From Cryptosporangium minutisporangium (GTDB lineage: Bacteria; Actinomycetota; Actinomycetes; Mycobacteriales; Cryptosporangiaceae), in contig NZ_BAAAYN010000047.1 of assembly GCF_039536245.1 (NCBI RefSeq), forward strand, positions 16,105 to 80,104: a stretch of DNA of 64,000 nt. The letters are read 5' to 3'. Shown piece after piece: positions 36,103 to 43,506 of the stretch. The notes beneath the pieces were generated by a model. That model was given only the letters and a program-made list of their open reading frames with translations. It was not told the origin of the DNA and made no database searches. The position numbers were made by a program, and so were the translations under genes. Numbering within the stretch: the stretch's first letter is position 1; each line of letters opens with the position of its first letter.

Positions 36103-36804
36103 ATGACACACCGCACCGTGAAGGACGTCATGACGACCGACGTCCGGAGCGTCTACCTCGGGTCGCCGGCCAAACTGATCGCCGAGCAGCTGGACTGCGC
36201 CGGGATCAGCGCGGTGCCGGTGCTCAACGACGAGGCCGCTGTGGTCGGCGTCGTGTCCGAGACCGACCTGCTGCACAAGATCACCTACCAGGACGAGGGC
36301 GACGACTGGCCGCGTCTCCTGCGGCGACACCGCACGGACCGCGCCAAGGCCGCGGGGCTGGTCGCGCGGGACCTGATGACCGCTCCAGCGATCACGATCA
36401 CGCCGGACGCCACAGTCGTCGAGGCGGCCCAGCTGATGGAGCGCCGCGGTGTCAAGCGGATGCCGGTCGTGAACGACATCGGCAAGCTCGTCGGCATCGT
36501 CAGCCGCGGCGACCTGATCCGGCTGTTCGTCCGCACCGACGCAGCGATCCGTGACGAGGTGCAGGCCGACGTCCTCGACCGCGTGCTGCTCTCCCCCGCC
36601 GGGGTGACCGCCGAGGTCACCGACGGGGTCGTGACGCTCGGCGGAACGCTCCCGCGCAGGAGCGACACCGAAATCGCCGTCGAGTTCACCCGCCGGATCG
36701 ACGGGGTGCTCGACGTGGTGAGTGCCCTCGCCTACGTCGACGACGACACCAGCTACCGCGCGATGCGCCAGCAGGTCAGTTACCCGTCCGGCCCGTTCCT
36801 CTGA
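36103..36804 (+). CDS. CBS-CBS-BON domain protein 3
   Basis: 233 residues with the same order as its two paralogues: CBS 1 (VKDVMTTDVRSVYLGSPAKLIAEQL), CBS 2 (RDLMTAPAITITPDATVVEAAQLMERRGVKRMPVV) and BON (VTDGVVTLGGTLPRRSDTEIAVEFTRRIDGVLDVVSAL). The DLLHKITYQDEGDDWPRLLRRHRTDR linker is nearly the same as in protein 1, so these two are the closest pair. ATG preceded by GAAGGGAG. It leads a flavodoxin gene 29 bp downstream. Confidence 0.88.
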   Translation: MTHRTVKDVMTTDVRSVYLGSPAKLIAEQLDCAGISAVPVLNDEAAVVGVVSETDLLHKITYQDEGDDWPRLLRRHRTDRAKAAGLVARDLMTAPAITITPDATVVEAAQLMERRGVKRMPVVNDIGKLVGIVSRGDLIRLFVRTDAAIRDEVQADVLDRVLLSPAGVTAEVTDGVVTLGGTLPRRSDTEIAVEFTRRIDGVLDVVSALAYVDDDTSYRAMRQQVSYPSGPFL

Positions 36805-36833
36805 GGACGGCCCATCAAATCGAGGAGGTCGTA

Positions 36834-37379
36834 ATGAGGTCCCTGGTGGTCGTCGAGTCGATGTTCGGCAACACCCGCGCCGTCGCTGACGCCGTCGCCG
36901 ATGGGTTGGCCGCGGCCGGGCCGGTCACCGTGGTGACGGTCGGGGACGCCCCGTCCGCTCCCGAGGAGGACGTGGCCCTGCTGGTTGTCGGCGCGCCGAC
37001 CCACGCGTTCTCCCTCAGCCGCCCGAACACCCGCCGCGCCGCCGAAGAACAAGGCGCGGAGCACAGCACCACCGGGCTCCGGGAATGGCTCGCGACCCTA
37101 CCGCCGGCCGGCAGTCCCGACCGGTCGGCGGCCACGTTCTCCACTCGGATCCCGAAGAAGTTCGTTCCCGGCTCCGCGGCCAAAGCAGCCGCCCGGCGGC
37201 TGAGCCGTCTGCGGTACCGGCTCGCGGCCCCACCAGAGGACTACTTCGTCCTGGACACCGCCGGGCCGTTACGCGCGGGAGAGATCGCCCGTGCCCGGGC
37301 GTGGGGACAGCGGCTCGCCGAGGCCGTGAACTGCCGAGCCGAAGCCTCGCGCGGTCGCACAGCGGAAGGAGATGCGTGA
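36834..37379 (+). CDS. Flavodoxin-fold protein
   Basis: 181 residues. The N-terminal VVVESMFGNTRAVADAVADGL is the FMN phosphate-binding loop (S-x-F-G-N-T) of flavodoxins, followed by VALLVVGAPTHAFSLSRPNTRRAA. The C-terminal third is basic and helical. Possibly a flavodoxin-like electron carrier or quinone reductase. ATG has GAGGAGG. Probably co-transcribed with CBS-BON protein 3; a hairpin terminator follows at 37,479. Confidence 0.8.
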   Translation: MRSLVVVESMFGNTRAVADAVADGLAAAGPVTVVTVGDAPSAPEEDVALLVVGAPTHAFSLSRPNTRRAAEEQGAEHSTTGLREWLATLPPAGSPDRSAATFSTRIPKKFVPGSAAKAAARRLSRLRYRLAAPPEDYFVLDTAGPLRAGEIARARAWGQRLAEAVNCRAEASRGRTAEGDA

Positions 37380-37478
37380 ACGGCCCCGCGTACGGTGGGT
37401 GGATCCGCTCCCCGGTGACCGGTCTCCGGCGAGATCGCCGCGCTGGACGCCGCTGCGGACTGATCCCGCACGTCGAGT

Positions 37479-37510
37479 GGGAGGCGCTCACCTCAGGGCA
37501 GGCGCCTCCC
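37479..37510 (+). terminator. Hairpin terminator after the flavodoxin gene
   Basis: 9-bp perfect stem GGGAGGCGC/GCGCCTCCC with a 14-base loop. Confidence 0.6.
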
Positions 37511-37796
37511 GGTCGGTCTGCTGTTCAGAAGTGGCGTCCGGGTATCGTGCCGGACTCGAACCGCAGCGCCGCTCGTCGCCGTCGTCCGCCGCGTCGGCCC
37601 GTCCTTATGAACCCAGCCGACGCGTGTCCGCGCGCTGGGCCGCCGATCCAGTCTCCTTGCCGGGCGCGTCCCGGGAAAGAACCGCCGCCCCGCGCCGTCC
37701 TCCCGAAGGCCCCGAGTGCCTCCAGTCGAGTCGGCCCGGCGGACGGTCGTCGTGAGTACAGTGCGGTGCGCGGACGCCGACGGCGGGAGGGCCAGG
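37511..37796. other. Intergenic region without a recognisable gene
   Basis: I see no supported gene. The stretch holds a 6-bp inverted repeat GTCCGG/CCGGAC near 37,535-37,554 beside a GGTTCGAGTC-like string on the minus strand, but no full tRNA. The last 20 bp carry the ribosome site of the acetyltransferase. Confidence 0.5.
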
Positions 37797-38501
37797 ATGA
37801 GGCCGAGTGACCGGCGGCCGGCGGCGATACCCCTGGAATCCCGACCTCCCGGCTACCCGGCGGAGTACGAGCGTCATGCGGACCTGGCCGACGGGCGTTC
37901 CGTGCGAATCCGGCCGATCGTGCCGAAGGATGCGATCGCGCTCGGCGAGGCCATCCGGACGGCCGACGCCGACACGCTCTACCGCCGGTTCCTCGGCGCC
38001 GCGCCCCATCTGTCCGAGAAGTTGCTCCAGCACCTGACCACCGTCGACTACCGAACCCGATTCGCCCTGATCGCGCTCGACGCCGACGAGGGTCGAGGGG
38101 TGGGTATCTGCCGGTACGAGCCGGTGGAACCGGGCGTCGCCGAGTTCGCCGTGGCGGTCGATCGGGGCTGGCGGCGGGTCGGGCTCGCCACCGCGCTGAC
38201 CGAGTACCTCGTCCGCGCCGCCGCCGAGCGAGGTGTGCACCGGGTGCAGTCAGTCAGCCTCGCGGACAACACCCCGGTCACGAGGTTGGAGTCGCTCGCG
38301 GGTCCGGCCGGTCGGCAGGTGATCCGGATCGGCCTGACGGAGTTCAGGCTGACGCTGGACCGGCTGTGTAGCGACGCTGCCGAGAATGGCCGGGACACGT
38401 CGGAGGTGGACGCAACAGCGATGGACGCCGAGCCCGCGGACCGCGCCGCGCCGGACGGCCGCCGCCGGCCCACCGGCAAGCGCAAGGCCCCGACCCACTG
38501 A
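37797..38501 (+). CDS. GNAT-family N-acetyltransferase
   Basis: 234 residues. The GNAT core runs about 20-180: DLADGRSVRIRPIVPKDAIALGEAI, TLYRRFLGAAPHLSEKLLQHLTTVDY, then the acetyl-CoA loop VDRGWRRVGLATALTEYLVRAA. It resembles the acetyltransferase part of cAMP-linked protein acetyltransferases (Rv0998 type) but has no cyclic-nucleotide domain. Substrate unknown. The C-terminus (about 195-234) is charged and low-complexity. ATG 37797 has GGGAGG upstream. No clear DosR-like box upstream. Confidence 0.8.
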   Translation: MRPSDRRPAAIPLESRPPGYPAEYERHADLADGRSVRIRPIVPKDAIALGEAIRTADADTLYRRFLGAAPHLSEKLLQHLTTVDYRTRFALIALDADEGRGVGICRYEPVEPGVAEFAVAVDRGWRRVGLATALTEYLVRAAAERGVHRVQSVSLADNTPVTRLESLAGPAGRQVIRIGLTEFRLTLDRLCSDAAENGRDTSEVDATAMDAEPADRAAPDGRRRPTGKRKAPTH

Positions 38502-38666
38502 AACCCGGTCTGGCCTTCGGACCGGGACAGCCTCCGAACTCGGGATCATCGACTGCCCTGCAAGTACCCGGACGTCAGTGTCCGACCCGCCGGTGCCCGG
38601 TCGCGACATTCCGGACGTGACTCGTTCCCGGCCCCAGGCCGTACGACGTGGCCCCGAACAACCGCA

Positions 38667-38810
38667 TCAGGCGCGGTCATCGACGCGGCTGCGTAACGCG
38701 TCCACGACCTCCGAAACGCCGTCCACCTGCCGGGCCAGCGCGACCGCCAACTCCGCCTGAGTACGACGCTCCACGTGTCCGCGCAGCGTCACGACGCAGG
38801 GAGCTTCGCC
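38667..38810 (-). pseudogene. 3' relic of a CBS-BON gene (BON domain only)
   Basis: The minus strand encodes VVTLRGHVERRTQAELAVALARQVDGVSEVVDALRSRV before a TGA at 38667, clearly the BON end of the CBS-BON family (compare protein 1). Upstream, the frame enters sequence that is coding on the other strand (the TauE relic), and no CBS domains remain. It therefore looks like the last third of a fourth CBS-BON gene cut off by a deletion near 38,800-38,820. Confidence 0.65.
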
Positions 38811-38819
38811 GGGAGCCGG

Positions 38820-39026
38820 CGGACCGGCCGGATCCGGGAAGACCTCCCTCGGCGGGTCTTCGGCTGGTTCGTGCTGACGGTCGGCACGTTCGTCCTCGTT
38901 CAGCAGCTCCCAGCCGGTCCACGGGGCTCCGCGTGGCTGCGGATCGTCATCGCCGGAGCCGTAGCCGCCGCATCGGTGGTGATCCTGGCCGCCTGGCGGC
39001 ACCCTCGGGCCAAGATGGTGTCATGA
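38820..39026 (+). pseudogene. 3' relic of a TauE/SafE-family permease
   Basis: The plus-strand frame ending at TGA 39024-39026 reads LPRRVFGWFVLTVGTFVLVQQLP and a second hydrophobic helix, which resembles the C-terminal two helices of TauE/SafE sulfite-exporter proteins (usually about 250 residues). An ATG at 38,775 could open the frame but only through the BON relic in antisense. The stop overlaps the start of the MshC-like gene (ATGA), so the two were once an operon. Confidence 0.55.
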
Positions 39027-40189
39027 GTAGCCAGTCTGTCCCTCCGGTCGGCGTCGAGCCCGGCGGCGGATCCGAACTCCGGTCGCGCACCGGTGAGTTC
39101 GTCCTCGGCGGGAAGGGCCTACCGCTGCTGAGCCCGACCCGGATCTACACCTGCGGCATCACGCCTTATGACGTCACGCACCTCGGGCACGCGGCCACCT
39201 TCGTCTGGGCCGATGTGCTGTCCGCGGTGGTGACGCTCGCCGGCGCGAAGCCCGTGGCGGCCCGGAACGTCACCGACGTCGACGACGTGCTCACGGTCGC
39301 CGCCGCGACACGCGGCCGCGACTACGACGAGTTCGCCCTCGTCCAGGAGTTCCTGTTCGACCGGGATATGACGGCCCTGCGGGTGACTCCGCCCGCCCAC
39401 GCGCCGCGCGCGCGGCACCACGTGCCCGACGTCCAGCGGATGGCGGTCGCATTGCTGGCCAACGGCCGGGCCTACGAACGGGCCGGACACGTGTTCTTCC
39501 GCGGCTCCGACGTGCCAGCCCGGTGTGGCATCGACACTGCGACGGCTCGGACCCTCGTGGCGGAGCAGGGCGACGATCCGGACGACCCACTGCGGAACGA
39601 CCCGTTCGACGTGCCGGTCTGGCGGCCGTCGCGGGAGGAGGAGCCCGGCTGGCCGAGCCCGTGGGGCCGAGGCAGGCCGGGCTGGCACGCGGAGTGCGCG
39701 GCGATGGCGCTGGCGGTGCACGGCCCCGTGGTCGACGTGGTGGTCGGAGGTGCCGACCTCGTCTTCCCGCACCACGCCTACCAGGCCGCCATGGCCGAGG
39801 CCGCGACCGGCGCCGGACCGTTCGCTCGAGGGTCGCTCCACGTCGGCAGCGTCCACCGGGACGGGCAAAAGATGGCCAAGTCCACCGGCAACCTCACGCT
39901 GGTGGCTGATCTCCTGGCCGACCACTCAGCCGCCGCGGTCCGCCTTCTCCTGCTCGACCGGCGGTACGACGCCGACTGGGAGTACCACGAATCCGGGCTG
40001 GCCACGGCCGGACACCGCCTCGAGCGGCTCTACGCGGCGGCCGGCCGCCCGTCCCGATCCGCCTCGGCTCGCGCGAAGGTGGGCACGGCGCTCCTCACAG
40101 ACCTGGACGTGCCGGCCGCGCTCGACGTCGCCGAAGAGTCGGGCGGCGAGGCCGCCCGATGGCTGCTCGCCACGCTCATGCTGGGCTGA
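39023..40189 (+). CDS. MshC-like (mycothiol ligase)/cysteinyl-tRNA synthetase paralogue
   Basis: 388 residues, class I synthetase fold. Cys44 in YTCGITPYD, HLGH at 53-56, WHAEC, FPHH and KMAKS (for KMSKS) are visible. The GITPYD sequence is typical of MshC, which joins cysteine to glucosaminyl-inositol in mycothiol synthesis, rather than CysRS (CGPTVYD); length also fits MshC (about 410) and not CysRS (about 470). Odd points: HHAY where MshC usually has HHEF, KMAKS instead of KMSKS, and no mycothiol genes nearby, so it may be a divergent paralogue. ATG 39023 overlaps the TauE relic stop. Confidence 0.75.
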   Translation: MSSQSVPPVGVEPGGGSELRSRTGEFVLGGKGLPLLSPTRIYTCGITPYDVTHLGHAATFVWADVLSAVVTLAGAKPVAARNVTDVDDVLTVAAATRGRDYDEFALVQEFLFDRDMTALRVTPPAHAPRARHHVPDVQRMAVALLANGRAYERAGHVFFRGSDVPARCGIDTATARTLVAEQGDDPDDPLRNDPFDVPVWRPSREEEPGWPSPWGRGRPGWHAECAAMALAVHGPVVDVVVGGADLVFPHHAYQAAMAEAATGAGPFARGSLHVGSVHRDGQKMAKSTGNLTLVADLLADHSAAAVRLLLLDRRYDADWEYHESGLATAGHRLERLYAAAGRPSRSASARAKVGTALLTDLDVPAALDVAEESGGEAARWLLATLMLG

Positions 40190-40238
40190 GACACCGTTAC
40201 CGGGTACCAGGGGCCCTACCCGTTCCGCGCCACGGTGA

Positions 40239-40530
40239 CGAGGCTGGCCGCAGGACGAGCTGACGATCCGCTACGACGCATCCGCGGCCGCGGGCGGTCC
40301 TCGTGTTGAGCGGCCCGCTGGACGCCCAGCACTGCCGCCTCCTGCGAGAGGCCCTCGACATGGCGCGGCCGATCCGGCCCGGTGAACCCGTGGACATCGA
40401 CCTCTCCGCGGTGAGCCGACTCGGCGTCGCGGCCAAGGTGTGTTTGGCCGCGGCCGTCCGCGACGGTCAGCGGACCCGACGGCCGCTCATCCTGCGGAAC
40501 GTCCCGCCGCAGGCCGGTCCTGAGCTACAG
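40239..40530 (+). pseudogene. Frameshifted STAS-domain gene
   Basis: Two frames together spell a STAS domain: DELTIRYDASA in the frame around 40,254-40,286, then RAVLVLSGPLDAQHCRLLREALDMA, VDIDLSAVSRLGVAAKVCLAAAV and LILRNVPPQ in the frame around 40,290-40,510. No start codon with a ribosome site precedes the first piece, and the tail after 40,520 looks non-coding. A minimal reading is an ORF from GTG 40303, but the upstream fragment argues for a broken gene. Confidence 0.45.
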
Positions 40531-40783
40531 CTCCCGCATCCCGAACGGCCCTTACTCGCCTCTGACCGGTGTGCGTCGCCGGCCCCGAAACGCCTCGGGA
40601 ACAGTGATGAACCTTCCTTCGCCCAGCGCGTCCGCCGGTCAGGCGATTGTTCCCCCGGTCCTGAGGCACGTGCCCCGGCCTCGGCCCATGCTGCCGCGGT
40701 GAGCAGGACCGGATCAACGTCCCTGTCGCCGCAGCCCCAACCGTTGGGAGCATGACGGGAACAACCTACGAGGAGGGCACCCC

Positions 40784-41698
40784 ATGTCCAGTTCGGAGCA
40801 TCGGGACACCGTGGTCGTCGGAACGGACGGATCGCCGCACGCGGATATCGCGCTCCAGTGGGCGCTGCGATACGCCGAAGCCCGTCAGCTCGCCGTTCGG
40901 ATGGTCACGGCAACCGAGTGGCCGGCCGCTGCGAACTCGGCTACCCGGTACGCGATCAACGACACGATCACCGCGGCTCACGACGGCGCCCGTCGCATGC
41001 TGGACGCAGCGGTCGCGCGTAGCCGTACGAGTCATCCCAGCCTGGAGATCACCGGCGAAGTGTCGTCCGAAGCCGCGGTACCGGCGCTCCTGGCCGCCTC
41101 CGAGAACAGTCACCTACTCGTCGTCGGTCGGCGAGGACTGAACCCCGTCATGACCGCGTTGCTCGGATCGGTCTCGACCTCACTGGTCAACCACGCGCAC
41201 TGCCCGGTGGCGGTCATCCACGAGGATCGGCAGACGGGCGACGACCGCCCGGTCGTCGCGGGCCTCGACGGATCGAAACGCGACCTGGCGACGCTGCGAG
41301 TGGCCTTCGACGAGGCCGCCCGGCGGGGCGCGCCGCTGGTGGCAGCGCACGCCTGGAGTGACGTCCCGCTGGCCGAGCTCGTTATTCTGGGCTCCCGCGC
41401 CGTCCATTCGTACGAGGAGCTGCGGGCCGAAGCCTCGACCTTGGTCACGGACCAGCTGGCGGCCTGGCGCGCGCGATACCCGGACGTCACGGTCCAAACC
41501 TCGATCCACAACGACCAGCCCGCGGCGACGCTCATCGAACTAGGTCAGGGCGCCGGACTGCTCGTTGTCGGGTCCCACGGCCGCGGTGGGTTCGCCGGAA
41601 TGGTGCTTGGCTCGGTCGCACGTCGGGTCGTTCACCACGCGAACTGTCCCGTGATCGTGGTCCGCGGGGAGCCTCGACCGGACACGGACGAACGCTGA
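40784..41698 (+). CDS. Universal stress protein, two UspA domains
   Basis: 304 residues. Domain 1 opens TVVVGTDGSPHADIALQWALRYAEARQL and closes GRRGLNPVMTALLGSVSTSLVNHAHCPVAVI; domain 2 opens VVAGLDGSKRDLATLRVAFDEAA and closes GSHGRGGFAGMVLGSVARRVVHHANCPVIVV. The second domain keeps the ATP-binding G-2x-G-9x-GS loop. ATG has GAGGAGGG. No clear DosR-like box upstream, unlike most stress genes here. Confidence 0.92.
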   Translation: MSSSEHRDTVVVGTDGSPHADIALQWALRYAEARQLAVRMVTATEWPAAANSATRYAINDTITAAHDGARRMLDAAVARSRTSHPSLEITGEVSSEAAVPALLAASENSHLLVVGRRGLNPVMTALLGSVSTSLVNHAHCPVAVIHEDRQTGDDRPVVAGLDGSKRDLATLRVAFDEAARRGAPLVAAHAWSDVPLAELVILGSRAVHSYEELRAEASTLVTDQLAAWRARYPDVTVQTSIHNDQPAATLIELGQGAGLLVVGSHGRGGFAGMVLGSVARRVVHHANCPVIVVRGEPRPDTDER

Positions 41699-41730
41699 GT
41701 CTCCCTTCGCCGACCCGTGCTACGAAACAC

Positions 41731-41925
41731 CGCATCATTCACATCGGCGTGCTCACCGGCGGCTCGCGGTCGTCGGGGTGCCGTTCGACCGGGTGCTGGC
41801 CACCCGATTCGGTCTGCACGCGATCGAGGCGGCGCAGGAGCGGGACTGGGGTGGCGCTGCGTGGCACCGACATCGTCCGCGTCCCGATCGAGGACGCGAC
41901 CCGAGAGCTGAAGACAGTGCCCTGA
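41731..41925 (+). pseudogene. Relic of ATP-dependent 6-phosphofructokinase
   Basis: The sequence joins the first codons of a PfkA gene (HIGVLTGG near 41,740-41,763) to its last part: FDRVLATRFGLHAIEAAQERDWG (41,785-41,850), then, after a frame change, VALRGTDIVRVPIEDATRELKTVP and TGA (41,851-41,925). About four-fifths of the normal 340-residue protein, including the active site, is missing, and there are at least two frame breaks. It is a deletion derivative, not functional. Confidence 0.7.
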
Positions 41926-42015
41926 GCCGCTACGCAGAACCAGAAGTCATCTTCGGCTGATGGTCGGGGTCCGGGTCTCGAGCAACTCCGCGCGCCTGGC
42001 GGCGCTCCCAAGCCA

Positions 42016-42050
42016 ACTGCTGCGCGGCGGACGTTCGGCCGCGCAGCAGT
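42016..42050 (-). terminator. Hairpin terminator of the 66-residue membrane gene
   Basis: 13-bp perfect stem ACTGCTGCGCGGC/GCCGCGCAGCAGT with a 9-base loop, 37 bp past the stop of the small gene. Confidence 0.65.
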
Positions 42051-42086
42051 CCACACGGGCTTCAGTTCGGCCCGGATGCCCAGGGA

Positions 42087-42287
42087 TCAATGAGTAATAG
42101 GCGTGCCGCGGTGCGCGATGCCCCTCGGAAGGCGCGGACGGTGCGCGGCCGGACGGACAGCCGGCTGCCGGTGGCGGATCCAGGAGACGGTTTCGCCTAC
42201 CCCAACGCTGAGCAGCAGCAGGACCGTGAGTCCGACAACCACTCCGAGGTAGATCGTGATCGGCACCAAGACGCTGGAATCGAACAT
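42087..42287 (-). CDS. 66-residue membrane protein
   Basis: One strong hydrophobic helix (SSVLVPITIYLGVVVGLTVLLLLSVGVGETVSW), then a basic Arg/Pro/His-rich cytoplasmic tail. No family recognised. Support for a real gene: a GGTGAG before the ATG, a strong hairpin downstream and a DosR-like box 71 bp upstream. The frame is short, so translation is likely but not certain. Confidence 0.5.
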   Translation of the reverse strand: MFDSSVLVPITIYLGVVVGLTVLLLLSVGVGETVSWIRHRQPAVRPAAHRPRLPRGIAHRGTPITH

Positions 42288-42357
42288 GACATCTCACCGT
42301 CCTCCATGGATCTTCGTTCGCATCTCCAGGCTATGGCGGCTGGTTACCGGCGAGTAG

Positions 42358-42371
42358 GGTCCAAAGACCTG
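42358..42371. promoter_or_regulatory. DosR-like box (GGGTC CAAA GACCT)
   Basis: Symmetrical variant with T/A at position 4 in both half-sites, 71 bp upstream of the 66-residue membrane gene. Confidence 0.45.
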
Positions 42372-42535
42372 CTGTGCGCCGGCCAGCGAAGGGCAGCCGG
42401 GCCTTCCGGCCCTGAGTACGCGCTCCGTCTTTCGGCTTGGCAGTCCGCCTCGGCAGCGTCGGCTATACGGAACGAGCCTGGCAGGACGACGCCGTCTTCG
42501 AGATCGCCTAGAACGTCCTGACGCATGGAGCCGCC

Positions 42536-42567
42536 CCGGCGGGTCGGAGGGACATCCGACCCGCCGG
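42536..42567 (-). terminator. Terminator after the hibernation factor gene
   Basis: 12-bp perfect stem CCGGCGGGTCGG/CCGACCCGCCGG with an 8-base loop, about 20 bp past the stop. Confidence 0.75.
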
Positions 42568-42586
42568 AGCGGCGGTCTAGAGATAT

Positions 42587-43375
42587 TCAGTCGAGCGTGA
42601 CCAAGCCGAAGTGCCCGTCCCGCTGAACGTGCAGCACGGCACCCCGCCCAGTAGCCAGATCGGCGAAGAACACGTACGGCTGACCGGCGTACAGCAGACG
42701 CTCGGCGGCTGCCTCGACGGTCAGCTGCGGCGCGTCCTCGACCTCGATCGAGACCGCGGTCGCCGGCGGGGTGACGAGCGGACGGTGTCGCACCCGCGCG
42801 AGCCGGTACCCGCTCGGCCCACCCCGGAACACCACCGAGTCCTCCGCCGCCTCGACGTCGTGGAACAGGTGGAACTCGCGGTCGAGGGCCTCGAGATCGG
42901 CGATCGCCTCGTCCACTGTGCATGCCGTCGGGGCGTAGGTGCCGTGCGGGTGGATCTCCCGCTCGTCATCGGCCTCCCCGAGGAACGCCGGACGCCGGCC
43001 GTGCCCGTGCCGGGTGTGGTGGCGATCCAGCCGCTCGATCGCCGTACGCAGCGAGTGCTGCAGCGCATCAAGCCCCACCCGTGCCGACTCCGCAGTCGTC
43101 TGCACACGCACCAACCGCCCGTTGACGTTCACCAGCGCCGTGGAGACCACCGGCCGGGGCAATGCCGGATCCGCGAACCGCACCAGCCGCACCGACGCCC
43201 GCAAGATCGGGAACGGGCAGTGCCGGACCGCAGCGCGAACCTTGCGTCGGGCGTAGTCCGGAACGTCGGGCGCGAAATACCCTTCGGTGGTGACCTCCAC
43301 CGCCAGGTCCGCTGGTGGGATCTCCTGCGGTGCCGCGGGGTGACGGTCGAACGGGGCCATCTTCTGGACGCTCAT
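42587..43375 (-). CDS. hpf: Long-form ribosome hibernation-promoting factor (Rv0079-like)
   Basis: 262 residues. The N-terminal ribosome-binding domain is about 25-125 (VEVTTEGYFAPDVPDYARRKVRAAV; IERLDRHHTRHG). Two C-terminal dimerisation-like segments follow: VFRGGPSGYRLARVRHRPLVTPP and ERLLYAGQPYVFFADLATGRGAVLHVQRDGHFGLV. It resembles the DosR-regulated Rv0079 proteins, which pair or silence idle ribosomes. It may not be the housekeeping HPF. ATG 43375 has AAGGAGG, the best ribosome site in the region. A perfect DosR-like box lies 51 bp upstream. Confidence 0.88.
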   Translation of the reverse strand: MSVQKMAPFDRHPAAPQEIPPADLAVEVTTEGYFAPDVPDYARRKVRAAVRHCPFPILRASVRLVRFADPALPRPVVSTALVNVNGRLVRVQTTAESARVGLDALQHSLRTAIERLDRHHTRHGHGRRPAFLGEADDEREIHPHGTYAPTACTVDEAIADLEALDREFHLFHDVEAAEDSVVFRGGPSGYRLARVRHRPLVTPPATAVSIEVEDAPQLTVEAAAERLLYAGQPYVFFADLATGRGAVLHVQRDGHFGLVTLD

Positions 43376-43425
43376 CGCTGACCTCCTTATGGCCCCAGTC
43401 TCATCCGCCCCACTGCCTCCCGACA

Positions 43426-43439
43426 GGGACGAAAGTCCC
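43426..43439. promoter_or_regulatory. DosR-like box (GGGAC GAAA GTCCC)
   Basis: Perfect half-sites with a GAAA centre, 51 bp upstream of hpf; one of the three perfect copies in the window. Confidence 0.8.
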
Positions 43440-43506
43440 GGTCGGATATGACGTCTGCCCAGGACGCCGGAGGTTGGCGTGCTGGTGCGCGGCGGGCTCG
43501 ACGATC

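Larger units (their letters stand above)
42288..42586. other. Intergenic region with two box-like sites and a terminator
   Basis: No gene is supported in this 299-bp stretch. It holds a DosR-like box (42,358), a second GC-rich palindrome GGGCC-TTCC-GGCCC at 42,400-42,413 and the hibernation-factor terminator (42,536). Confidence 0.6.

Noticed and set aside
37510-37610. tRNA-like string on the minus strand (GGTTCGAGTCC followed by GGCACGA)
   Set aside because: The T-arm stem does not pair exactly, and no matching 5' acceptor, D-arm or anticodon arm is found within 100 bases.
38511-38524. TGGCC-TTCG-GACCG palindrome downstream of the acetyltransferase
   Set aside because: Lies after the gene and next to a relic, with two or more mismatches; no gene to regulate.
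40620-40740. DosR-like box before the 40,784 universal stress gene
   Set aside because: AGGAC and GTCCC occur but 8 bases apart, which does not match the N4 spacing of the other boxes.
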